Assembly (NCBI RefSeq): GCF_016900355.1 | Contig: NZ_JACJKA010000029.1 | Coordinates: 1 to 40,884, forward strand | DNA from: Bacteroides mediterraneensis | Lineage (GTDB): Bacteria; Bacteroidota; Bacteroidia; Bacteroidales; Bacteroidaceae | Length of the DNA: 40,884 nucleotides | Direction: 5' to 3' | Notes under the pieces: generated by a model | The model's database searches: none | What the model saw: only the letters and a program-made list of their open reading frames with translations | Told to the model about the DNA's origin: nothing | Program-made: the position numbers and the translations under genes | In this document: one piece after another, positions 1 to 7,417 of the stretch | How the letters are laid out: the number at the start of each line of letters is the position of its first letter | How positions within the stretch are numbered: position 1 is the first letter of the stretch

Positions 1-11
1 CAACCGGTGCT

Positions 12-90
12 GACTGCAACATATAGGTTCAACAAAATAATAGCGACTGCAACTATTAGGTTTATAGTGACAGTCGCTATTGTTGTATAT
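12..90. repeat. Hairpin with short repeats at the window edge
   Basis: The 11-bp arms AATAGCGACTG (39-49) and CAGTCGCTATT (71-81) are perfectly complementary around a 21-nt loop. With a small bulge the stem can be lengthened by CAACA (from 30) against TGTTG (81-85). GACTGCAAC also occurs as a direct repeat at 12-20 and 45-53, and each copy is followed by a similar TAGGTT. It lies downstream of the minus-strand IS66 remnants, so it may be a terminator or a remnant insertion-sequence end. The sequence alone does not decide. Confidence 0.55.
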
Positions 91-95
91 AAAGT

Positions 96-329
96 TCAAT
101 ACCTGTAGTTTAACGAATGCTTACCTTCATTGCCTGCCTGGATCAACTCTTCAGGAATACCTTCCACTTCTACAGGTACAACTTTCTTCTGTGTCTTCTT
201 GAACCAGTCATAGAATGCCGTGTAAGGAATGTTGTTGCTAATACAGAATGAGTTGATGGAAACTCCTTTGGGTTCGCCCTCGGTCTTGTAGAGGAACCAC
301 AGTCTTTCAAAATCTTTTTCGCTAAACAT
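96..329 (-). pseudogene. IS66-type accessory ORF remnant, copy A
   Basis: This 77-residue ORF looks like the small helix-turn-helix accessory protein (OrfA/TnpA-like) of IS66-family elements: an N-terminal FSEKDFERLW segment, a mid-region matching the SFC...TAFYDWFKK pattern of these proteins, then a short basic-acidic tail. It is near-identical to the ORF at 382-603 for about 63 residues, after which the two C-termini diverge. No IS66 tnpB or transposase (tnpC) lies beside it, so it is a decayed piece of an insertion sequence rather than a mobile element. The family call rests on motif resemblance only. Confidence 0.55.
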
Positions 330-681
330 AATCTTTCGAGTTTTAAGTTTAGCACGAAGGTAAAGGAAAGGGACATACTAGTCAATACGCCAATTTTGGA
401 AGCTTACCTGTCCGAATCAACTCTTCCGGAATTCCTTCCACTTCTACAGGTACAACCTTCTTTTGTGCCTTCTTGAACCAGTCATAGAATGCCGTGTATG
501 GAATATTGTTGCTAATGCAGAATGAGTTGATGGAAACCCCTTTGGGCTCACCCTCGGTTTTGTATAGGAACCACAGTCTTTCAAAGTCTTTTTCGCTAAA
601 CATAATCTTTCAAGTTTTAAGTTTAGCACGAAGGTATGGGAAAGAACCATGCTAGTCAATACGCCAATTTTGGAAGCTTAC
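141..681. repeat. 274-bp tandem direct duplication
   Basis: Two copies of the same block lie head to tail, about 141-407 and 415-681. Landmarks recur at an offset of exactly 274 bp: the ATG of the two small ORFs (complement of 327-329 and 601-603), the CTCT at 147 and 421, and AGCTTAC at 401 and 675. Scattered substitutions, and diverged sequence outside the block, show that the duplication is not recent. The block carries the start and body of an IS66-type accessory ORF plus its upstream region. Confidence 0.8.
382..603 (-). pseudogene. IS66-type accessory ORF remnant, copy B
   Basis: Second copy (73 residues) of the ORF at 96-329, with the same first 63 residues apart from one substitution. 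Its tail reads into the junction of the tandem duplication (GKLPKLAY) instead of the native C-terminus. It has the same helix-turn-helix-like WFKK region. It is probably non-functional, since no transposase gene accompanies it. Confidence 0.5.
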
Positions 682-743
682 TATTATTCACATCGGGAAA
701 TACCACCTCTATTTCATACAATCAATTATCTGCCATAAAACTC

Positions 744-2417
744 TTACTGAATATGCGGTAAATCAACTCCAATTCTAAGGGCATGGTTAAAAATCTTATT
801 TACAATGCGCTGGGCATAAAAATCTTTTAGCCCCCCAATATACTCTAATTGTATATCCTTATTTTCTATTTTAACAGTAATTTCCTCCTCAACATTAAAT
901 ACATTATTTTCTATATAAATTGTCAAGAAGTTATCATTCCATTTAATAGCCTGATTTTCTGAAATGATAGAATAACAATTTTCTTTCTCAATATTTCGTA
1001 AAGCAGTGCTAAGTTTAACGTCATAAGTATTTCCATATGTAAAAGCATAGTTATTATGAATCTTCTTAGGATGTAAACAATCACAGCTTTGTGAAACACA
1101 AATAATATACTCCTCAAACTCAGCATTCCCAGATCCATCTTTAGAAATAGGATACAATTTCGTCTTCAATCTAAAAATATCTCCAGTTTTTATTTGGTGG
1201 CGCTCTTGATTTGATAATTTCTTTTTATCCACAAATGTTATAATCTTATTAAAGAGAGCTAATTCACAATCTTTTACTATATCTTTTTTCTCGTCATCAC
1301 CTCTCCCAAAAAGGCTTTCTATTTTTCCGGTATCTATGTATGTCCTCATTGATTCCGCTATATCCTCTTTAATACACAACACAAGAAACTCAATGAGGTT
1401 ATCAATATTTTTTTCTTCATAAGACTCCCAATGATGTAATAACATTCGATCAGTTATTCCACCTAAACCTTTTCCACCTATGCCTAATTCTTCAGAAAGT
1501 ATATTCTTCAACATTAAAGACAACAACAATGTACGTTGATTTGGAATATTACAAATAGCATCTGTTACTTTTCCATAAACATCATCAGGAGTTATCTCTT
1601 TCTTCAAGACAAAAATGACAGTCCCATTAATTAAAAGATAATTTCTACCCAATATATGGACAGAGTATTTTTTTTCATCCACCCTGTGTAATATCTCTAA
1701 ATTTTTACTAACAATCTCATAATATGTCAATAAAATATTTAAATCATCTTTTACTATATCCCTCAACTTCTTACAACATTCACGACTATCCTCTTGAGGG
1801 AACAAACTATAAATATAATGCTTAAATTCTTTAATTATACAGTCTTGCTCTTCTTTAGGACTTAGCGTAAAAGCTGAAACAATATCATTAAGTTTTTTCA
1901 TAAAATCAGTTTCAACATCTTCTGCTTCTGATTTTTCCTCAACTATTCCCAATACTTCAAAAAATTTATCATTAATTTCCGCCTTGAGTTCATCAGATGT
2001 TTTCCTAATACAAAAATAAGCGTATATATTTAATAAAATATTATAATCATCCTGTTCGTTAGTATATATTGCTACCCATCTTATATACTTATTAGCAACT
2101 GCATTATCTAAAATCTTTAATGTGCTCTCATGCTTTATTCGGAAAGTAGCATCTAATTCCCAATCAAGAATCATCAAGTCTTTATGATTCAGCAAAAAGT
2201 CTTTATCGTTATCAAATCCATCATAACCTCGAAATTTATATATGTCAAGATCACATTTTCCATCTTTCCTAAATGAAATATACAATTCTTTTGAATCATC
2301 AAAATATTTCCGATTTTCAGGGATGTCACAATATGGAGACTCATATTGATCATCTATACAAATAGCTGAATTAATTGCATTATATATAACAGCTTTTTTA
2401 TCTTCTGTACTTATCAT
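744..2417 (-). CDS. Receiver-like protein of the methyltransferase/GHKL operon
   Basis: Last gene of a three-gene minus-strand operon; its ATG is only 5 nt after the stop of the double-GHKL gene. The N-terminus resembles a response-regulator receiver: an acidic pair after a hydrophobic strand (CIDDQY, D22-D23), a candidate phosphoacceptor in LMILDWELD (D85) and a strand ending in a hydroxyl residue (VAIYTN, T119). The stretch between the acidic pair and D85 is longer than in a canonical receiver, and no clear conserved lysine is visible, so it is a divergent receiver. Residues about 140-420 are mostly helical with no domain I recognise. Near the C-terminus is a short motif CVSQSCDCLHPKK of unknown role. 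There is no DNA-binding helix-turn-helix, so an effector or protein-interaction role is more likely than transcription control. The codons are visibly AT-rich. Function is inferred from the partner gene. Confidence 0.65.
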   Translation of the reverse strand: MISTEDKKAVIYNAINSAICIDDQYESPYCDIPENRKYFDDSKELYISFRKDGKCDLDIYKFRGYDGFDNDKDFLLNHKDLMILDWELDATFRIKHESTLKILDNAVANKYIRWVAIYTNEQDDYNILLNIYAYFCIRKTSDELKAEINDKFFEVLGIVEEKSEAEDVETDFMKKLNDIVSAFTLSPKEEQDCIIKEFKHYIYSLFPQEDSRECCKKLRDIVKDDLNILLTYYEIVSKNLEILHRVDEKKYSVHILGRNYLLINGTVIFVLKKEITPDDVYGKVTDAICNIPNQRTLLLSLMLKNILSEELGIGGKGLGGITDRMLLHHWESYEEKNIDNLIEFLVLCIKEDIAESMRTYIDTGKIESLFGRGDDEKKDIVKDCELALFNKIITFVDKKKLSNQERHQIKTGDIFRLKTKLYPISKDGSGNAEFEEYIICVSQSCDCLHPKKIHNNYAFTYGNTYDVKLSTALRNIEKENCYSIISENQAIKWNDNFLTIYIENNVFNVEEEITVKIENKDIQLEYIGGLKDFYAQRIVNKIFNHALRIGVDLPHIQ

Positions 2418-2422
2418 AATTG

Positions 2423-5305
2423 TTATTTTTTATATGGCCTAATGACAAAACAAGCTCCATTTAACTTATTATACTCTTTGTCATTACTTGCGATAATATC
2501 CAGACCTATAGAATTCAAATTTCTTCTAGCTAAGTATAACCCTATTCCACGCCCATTAGATTTTCTTGTAAAAAATAAAGTAAATATATCTTCTAATAAA
2601 TTGTCAGCTATTTTTTCACCATTATTCATTACAAGAATTTCTTCATTTTCAGTACAATATTCAATATATATCCTACGCTCAGAAACAGGAATCAGCCAAT
2701 ACAATGCATTATTTATTATATTGATAAATGTCGAATAAATCACCGATTCAAATGTAAAAAAAGTATAATTCTTAAAATCATCACTAGCATCAAAATTGAC
2801 CTCCAAATCTCTAATTTTAGAAGCAAAAAACAATTTTAGAGATTCTAACAAATTCAAACCTGTAAAAGTCTTTTTTTGCCTACGTGACATTCTATATAGA
2901 GGCTGTAACATTTTATAATTAGCCTCCATATGCTCAAATGCCACTTTTAATTGACTATATTGATTTGATATTTCAGAATGATTTGCTGCATAATCTCCTA
3001 AATAACGAATAGATGCAGCCATTTGGGAATGGAGCACATTTAATTCATGATCTATAATTTCAGCAGAAATACCTAGTTGAGCCAATTCATCAGTAGCCTC
3101 CAACTTTTCTTCTAATTTTTTATGTTGTTCTTTATACCATCCAATTAAGACGTCATCATCTATATCAAAACTCAGATTTTCAATATGTGTAACAAATGAT
3201 GAATATCTTGAATCAATTTGTGCTAAAATAGATTCTTTACTTGACAATATACACTCTATAGCCTTTTCATACTCTTCTTTTGTGTTTAAGGTACTAATCA
3301 TATTTGAAATCTCTTCTTTAAATGAGTCACTATATGATTTACCTTCCTCCATAAAATTGTTACGAATATTTTCAAATGCTAAAGATGTACGTTTCACATA
3401 TGAATTGACAGTAGTTGTTATTTCTCTTAATACTGCAAGATAATTGTTTTCATAATCCTTTCTAAGATTCTCAACATCAAATTTTTGCCTTACTTTTATT
3501 ATTTCATTATCACAAGCAATCAATGACTTTATAATCTGATTATATACTCCAGTATATTCTGTATATTTTTTCTCCTGAATTGAACTTAATTTTATACGCG
3601 ACGGCTTTTGTATTTTCAAACTTCGAAGCTGTTCTTTCTTTTGAGAAAGCAACTTCGCTAAATCCTGGTACTCATTATAAGTTGTTTCCAAAGATTTAGA
3701 TTTCAATTCTAATTGGAGATGGAGTTCTATTATCTCATTCTGTAACTCAAGAATTTTTACTTCATTAGCTTTCAAGTCTGAATTTAACTTTGCTTTTGTC
3801 TGCTTAGCTTTTTTCTTTTCAGCCTCTAGAACTTTTTCATTTTTTCGAGCAATCTCATCCATTTGGATAGAATGAGCTGTGACATCATCCTTAGAGGAAG
3901 CAAAAAAGTTCTTAGCTATATCAGTAAAGAAATCTATTAAATTCTTTTTGAATTCTTTATAAGCTTTATTTTCTATAAGCCCTTCCCTCCCAGCTTTATC
4001 TGTAAGAGTTTTATTTTTCTCTCGCGTAATAGCTATATATCCATACATATTACGATGACTAAAGAAATAGTGCCCTGCACTTTTAGATCTACGTTCCTCA
4101 AATTTAAGGAAATCGTAATCTGTTCTACCATAAGGTAGGACCCTAAAATTATCTCTATAAATATATAGTCCTCCAAACTTCTTGGTTTTTTCATCCATGA
4201 CGTCATATTCTTCAGGGGACAGCAATGAATATTTTTGACGTCCTTCAATTTCACCAAGTTCTATTTCAAATGGGCCATAAGGTGTTTTACCTGGCAATCG
4301 AACAGGTCTAAATTTATAAGAAAAGGTCTGTTTATAAACTCGCACAATACCATCAAAAACGCCATTTTCATTAAAAGATCCCTTTATATAATGGTCAGCC
4401 TTTTCAAAATCACTATGATCAAAAAAATCGCGAATTATATCATACTTACCATTTTCGTCCCTAATATTAAAAGCTGTATTAAAATCAGGCTTTTGCTGCA
4501 TAAACAAATTATATATTCCACTGAGAGAACGTTTAAGTTCAGACAGTGTAGAATTATCATCATCATTAGCATTGTAATAAGCCAAATCTAAAAGTTGTTC
4601 ATCAGGTTGAAAGATGAGAAAGCGTGTTCCATGTTTATCTTGCGAAAGAAACAAATCCTCTATTTCTTTTTCTATTACATTAGGAACTTTAACGGAAGTA
4701 ACACTATCTACAATATTTTGATGCAAACTTTCTTGTTCACTCCAAGCACTGATATTATTTTGAAAGTTACTCAAAAATTCCAATTTCATAATTTGAAGAT
4801 TATACCGAAATTGTTCAATATTTCTAAACTCAGAAAGAGGAATATTTACATCATCAACAAATAGATTATAATTTTCAAGAATTCGCCAATCCATTAAAAG
4901 CATTTGACAAGGCTCTTCTTTTTTTTTGGTTAACATCAACATTGGAGAACCTAAATATGCTACAGACAAACGACCAATACCTTTCTCACCCATAGGTGTT
5001 CTTGGGCTTAAATTAAAACGTTGTTCATCCGTTAAAAAAGTTTTTCCTCTTGATTTCGAATCTGTGCCTAAAACAATCCACTTTGTTAATATGTCATTTT
5101 GCGTCATACCGAAACCATCATCCGACAAACTAAAAATAGGAGATTCAACGTCTGCATAACCGGGTAAATACAAATCACAATTTAACTCTTTTGCATAAGC
5201 ATCATATCCATTCTTCCATAACTCAGAAATAGCTGTTGGCAAATCTGCAATCTGACCTTTTCCCAATAAATCAACAGCTCTCGCTTTTGTTCTAAATTGT
5301 GCCAT
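2423..5305 (-). CDS. MORC-like GHKL ATPase fused to histidine-kinase-like module
   Basis: A 960-residue protein with two ATP-binding folds of the GHKL superfamily. The N-terminal one resembles prokaryotic MORC/MutL-like ATPases: N box ISELWKNGYDA (E28, N32, D35), G1 motif DDGFGM (62-67), G2 motif GEKGIGRLS (106-114), then a later segment GGLYIYRDNFRVLPYG (378-393) like the second ATPase subdomain of HSP90/MORC proteins. Residues about 480-740 are charged and probably coiled coil. The C-terminus resembles a histidine kinase: an H-box-like IIDHELNVL with H753, N box INIINNAL (861-868), a G1 region VMNNGE with Asn where Asp is usual (N894), and G2 GRGIGLYLARRNL (918-930). The start overlaps the methyltransferase stop by 14 nt. 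Family knowledge: MORC-like GHKL proteins occur in prokaryotic restriction-modification neighbourhoods. I infer ATP-driven DNA or complex remodelling coupled to a phosphorelay with the downstream receiver-like protein. Confidence 0.8.
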   Translation of the reverse strand: MAQFRTKARAVDLLGKGQIADLPTAISELWKNGYDAYAKELNCDLYLPGYADVESPIFSLSDDGFGMTQNDILTKWIVLGTDSKSRGKTFLTDEQRFNLSPRTPMGEKGIGRLSVAYLGSPMLMLTKKKEEPCQMLLMDWRILENYNLFVDDVNIPLSEFRNIEQFRYNLQIMKLEFLSNFQNNISAWSEQESLHQNIVDSVTSVKVPNVIEKEIEDLFLSQDKHGTRFLIFQPDEQLLDLAYYNANDDDNSTLSELKRSLSGIYNLFMQQKPDFNTAFNIRDENGKYDIIRDFFDHSDFEKADHYIKGSFNENGVFDGIVRVYKQTFSYKFRPVRLPGKTPYGPFEIELGEIEGRQKYSLLSPEEYDVMDEKTKKFGGLYIYRDNFRVLPYGRTDYDFLKFEERRSKSAGHYFFSHRNMYGYIAITREKNKTLTDKAGREGLIENKAYKEFKKNLIDFFTDIAKNFFASSKDDVTAHSIQMDEIARKNEKVLEAEKKKAKQTKAKLNSDLKANEVKILELQNEIIELHLQLELKSKSLETTYNEYQDLAKLLSQKKEQLRSLKIQKPSRIKLSSIQEKKYTEYTGVYNQIIKSLIACDNEIIKVRQKFDVENLRKDYENNYLAVLREITTTVNSYVKRTSLAFENIRNNFMEEGKSYSDSFKEEISNMISTLNTKEEYEKAIECILSSKESILAQIDSRYSSFVTHIENLSFDIDDDVLIGWYKEQHKKLEEKLEATDELAQLGISAEIIDHELNVLHSQMAASIRYLGDYAANHSEISNQYSQLKVAFEHMEANYKMLQPLYRMSRRQKKTFTGLNLLESLKLFFASKIRDLEVNFDASDDFKNYTFFTFESVIYSTFINIINNALYWLIPVSERRIYIEYCTENEEILVMNNGEKIADNLLEDIFTLFFTRKSNGRGIGLYLARRNLNSIGLDIIASNDKEYNKLNGACFVIRPYKK

Positions 5306-6359
5306 TGTACTTTTCTTTTAATTCATATAATAAAATTCCTAATCTTCTTGCATATTCAGGAGGTACCGCATTTCCTATAATTCTTGCATTGGCTAGAATA
5401 CTATTTGCACAAAACTTATAATCTTTAGGAAAAGTCTGTAACGTAGCACCTTCACGTATAGATAATCCTCTATTCTCCGTTGGATGTGCAAAACGTCCAC
5501 TTGTAATTTTTACAAAATTTGTGGTAATAGTAGAAGAAGGTTTATCCCAACGCAGTCTACCGTATACATCAGTAAAGCTATGATCTTTACCTACATAACA
5601 TTTAAGTTGAAGAGCCGGGTCATCCTTCCACACCAGGCGTGAACCTCCATTCAAAGGAGTTATTTCCAACCTTTTAACATTGATTGGAGCTAATTTTGAA
5701 GCTGTATGCATAAATTCTGTTTCATCTTTATGTCCAGCTTCAATACATGGGAATCCATTCTCCGGGCCTATAAATTCGCATAATAAAGATGGCTTTTCAT
5801 CTGGTTTAGGTAGCTCCACATCACCTAATCTTGAAGCAATAAGGGAAAATCTCTTCCTTGTTTGTGGAACCCCATAATAGCACATATTTACAATTTCAAA
5901 TTTGTATAAATAATTTTTACTTTTAAGGAACTGTTCAAATTCAGGGAAAACGCTATCTGATTTAGAAAGAATGCCAGGAACATTTTCTACTAAAACAAAT
6001 CCTGGATTATAATAATCAACAAACCTTATGAATTCTTTTAATAAATCCTTACTACCTCTTGATTTATTTTTACTTGTATTTATTATGCTGTAATACTGAC
6101 AGGGACTACACCCTATCAATACTAAATTATCATCATTTCGTTGAATAGAAAAATGCTTTTCAAAATAATCAACTTCCAACTGTTTTATATCTGAATATAC
6201 AAACTTTGAAGTTGGGTTATTTATTTCATAAGTTTCTTTACATTCTTTAGCAAAGTCAATGCCGGCAATTACATCAACACCCGATTGGCGAAGACCATAC
6301 GTCATACCGCCTCCTCCACAAAAAAAATCAATTGCTTTTAATGAACAGCTATTCTTCAT
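5292..6359 (-). CDS. DNA (cytosine-5-)-methyltransferase
   Basis: Complete 355-residue C5 cytosine methyltransferase. Motif I (SAM binding) is DFFCGGGGMTYGL near residue 11; the catalytic loop is GCSPCQYYS with Cys87; the ENV motif is VENVP (E125); motif VIII is QTRKRFSLIA; motif IX/X ends with GNAVPPEYARRLG. The target-recognition region between motifs VIII and IX is short, as expected for a small enzyme. All catalytic motifs look intact. It is first of three tightly packed genes, with a Bacteroides -7 box about 25 nt upstream of the ATG. It is the only methyltransferase in the window, so it may protect DNA both from whatever the GHKL/receiver pair controls and from the McrB/LlaJI nuclease on the other strand. 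Vsr nearby fits a 5mC enzyme, since Vsr repairs T:G mismatches left by 5mC deamination. Confidence 0.93.
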   Translation of the reverse strand: MKNSCSLKAIDFFCGGGGMTYGLRQSGVDVIAGIDFAKECKETYEINNPTSKFVYSDIKQLEVDYFEKHFSIQRNDDNLVLIGCSPCQYYSIINTSKNKSRGSKDLLKEFIRFVDYYNPGFVLVENVPGILSKSDSVFPEFEQFLKSKNYLYKFEIVNMCYYGVPQTRKRFSLIASRLGDVELPKPDEKPSLLCEFIGPENGFPCIEAGHKDETEFMHTASKLAPINVKRLEITPLNGGSRLVWKDDPALQLKCYVGKDHSFTDVYGRLRWDKPSSTITTNFVKITSGRFAHPTENRGLSIREGATLQTFPKDYKFCANSILANARIIGNAVPPEYARRLGILLYELKEKYNGTI

Positions 6360-6383
6360 TATTGTTATTCAAAAATTACTTCG

Positions 6384-6391
6384 CAAATTTA
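6384..6391 (-). promoter_or_regulatory. Predicted -7 box (TAAATTTG) for the methyltransferase operon
   Basis: On the minus strand this reads TAAATTTG, matching the Bacteroides TAnnTTTG -7 element, 24 nt before the methyltransferase ATG. It lies in the 167-bp gap after the HU-like gene, so the three-gene operon can be transcribed without the HU gene. The rest of 6360-6526 is AT-rich with no other feature I can support. Confidence 0.55.
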
Positions 6392-6526
6392 ACCTTTTTC
6401 CCAATTAAATTATTATTCCACACTGCAAAAAACTTTAACATATGGGCTTCTATTTTATTTAGTACAAATTCACACAATAAAATTTGTCAAAACATATTAT
6501 CAAAATTATGTTAGCAAGTATCGAAA

Positions 6527-7138
6527 TCAACCAACCAAACTGTCATATATACTCAAATACACCGGCTGAAACTTCGTCCCCGCATTCTTCAACACCCCTT
6601 TCTGCACCAGCTCCCGAATCACCCGCGTAGCCTTCGACTGGTTGAAACCCGTGAGCCGTTCAAAGTCGCGGCGTTGCAGGAAAGAATGAGTCTTGAAGAA
6701 CTCCGCCAACTTCTGTTGCACTTCTTCTTCGTCCAACTTGGCAGAATGATGTGCCTCGTCCACCTCCCTCTCCAGATACACACTCCGGAAACGGTCAATC
6801 AAGTCTTTGTCGGGCGTGAACTTGATACTTCTCACCTCTACATCGTCGTCCTTCACATACTTCGGGTTAATGTCCGGCGCACATTTCAGGCTCAGACTGA
6901 AATACCCGATGCCGTCCAAGTGCACAGCGTACCCGTTGCTCAGGTACTCATAAAGTTCATCGTTCAGGGCCGTGATGACGGCAGCCACATCCGCCGGGGC
7001 CACGGTACATTTCCTGTGTATCGCCTCCCGGATTTCGCGGGTGGTCACCACATCCTTTGTAATCACTTTTGCATGCAGCTTCGGGGCAGCAATTCCGTCC
7101 TTTACCGGATTCTCAAACAAGTCAAATTTAATAGCCAT
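6527..7138 (-). CDS. HU-like DNA-binding protein with winged-helix tail
   Basis: 203 residues. The N-terminal 120 or so resemble the Bacteroides-type HU family: a helix-rich start (TTREIREAIH..., APADVAAVITALNDELYEYLSNG) followed by a beta-arm section DGIGYFSLSL. The remaining 70 residues look like a winged helix: the helix pair RRDFERLTGFNQSKATRVIRELV, then a hydrophobic wing. Such proteins bind DNA and bend it; the added winged helix suggests sequence-specific regulation. It lies directly upstream of the methyltransferase operon on the same strand and diverges from the McrB/LlaJI operon, with the 22-bp palindromic array between the two start regions. That position makes it a candidate regulator of both arms, which is inference. 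Confidence 0.75.
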   Translation of the reverse strand: MAIKFDLFENPVKDGIAAPKLHAKVITKDVVTTREIREAIHRKCTVAPADVAAVITALNDELYEYLSNGYAVHLDGIGYFSLSLKCAPDINPKYVKDDDVEVRSIKFTPDKDLIDRFRSVYLEREVDEAHHSAKLDEEEVQQKLAEFFKTHSFLQRRDFERLTGFNQSKATRVIRELVQKGVLKNAGTKFQPVYLSIYDSLVG

Positions 7139-7185
7139 AACCGTATCTGTTTTATCGTTTCACTCTTCCTTTCCAAACTCTTCCA

Positions 7186-7193
7186 CAAAAATA
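7186..7193 (-). promoter_or_regulatory. Predicted -7 box (TATTTTTG) for the HU-like gene
   Basis: Minus-strand TATTTTTG fits TAnnTTTG and lies 47 nt before the HU-like ATG. It directly abuts the palindromic array at 7194-7281, so the array fills the region where -33 and regulator contacts would be. Confidence 0.5.
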
Positions 7194-7281
7194 CCTCGAC
7201 ACGTAGCTGCCGAGACCTCATCACGAACGTGACGAGACATCCGCACGAACGTGTCAAGACCTCGTCACGTTCGTGTCGAGG
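7194..7281. repeat. Array of four 22-bp palindromic units between divergent operons
   Basis: Four units in exact 22-bp register. The ten-base core starts at 7200 (CACGTAGCTG, degenerate), 7222 (CACGAACGTG), 7244 (CACGAACGTG) and 7266 (CACGTTCGTG). Flanks are CCTC(G/A)(A/T) on the left and (A/T)CGAG(A/G) on the right, so the consensus unit is itself a near-perfect palindrome. The outermost arms ACCTCGACACG (7193-7203) and CGTGTCGAGGT (7272-7282) are also complementary, so the whole block can fold as one long hairpin or cruciform. It lies between the -7 boxes of the HU-like gene and the mcrB-like gene. Units are contiguous, with no unique spacers, so it is not a CRISPR array. It could be an operator array for the HU-like protein. 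Confidence 0.85.
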
Positions 7282-7366
7282 TAAATTTACAAAATTTTTC
7301 AAGAAAAAACAATGATAAAGCAACACAAAAAAGAATATTTCTGTCATTTATTATTGTGTTTTATAA

Positions 7367-7374
7367 TACCTTTG
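7367..7374 (+). promoter_or_regulatory. Predicted -7 box (TACCTTTG) for the McrB/LlaJI operon
   Basis: TACCTTTG matches TAnnTTTG and lies 43 nt before the ATG of the mcrB-like gene. The 85 bp between it and the palindromic array is AT-rich. No convincing -33 TTTG at 19-21 bp spacing is visible. Confidence 0.55.
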
Positions 7375-7417
7375 TAATTACATAACTCAATGAATTATCT
7401 ATCAAAATAAAACCATT

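Noticed and set aside
7194..7281. Possibility that the 22-bp repeats are a CRISPR array.
   Set aside because: The units are contiguous palindromes with no unique spacers of CRISPR length, and no cas genes are in the window. The same applies to 29171-29300.
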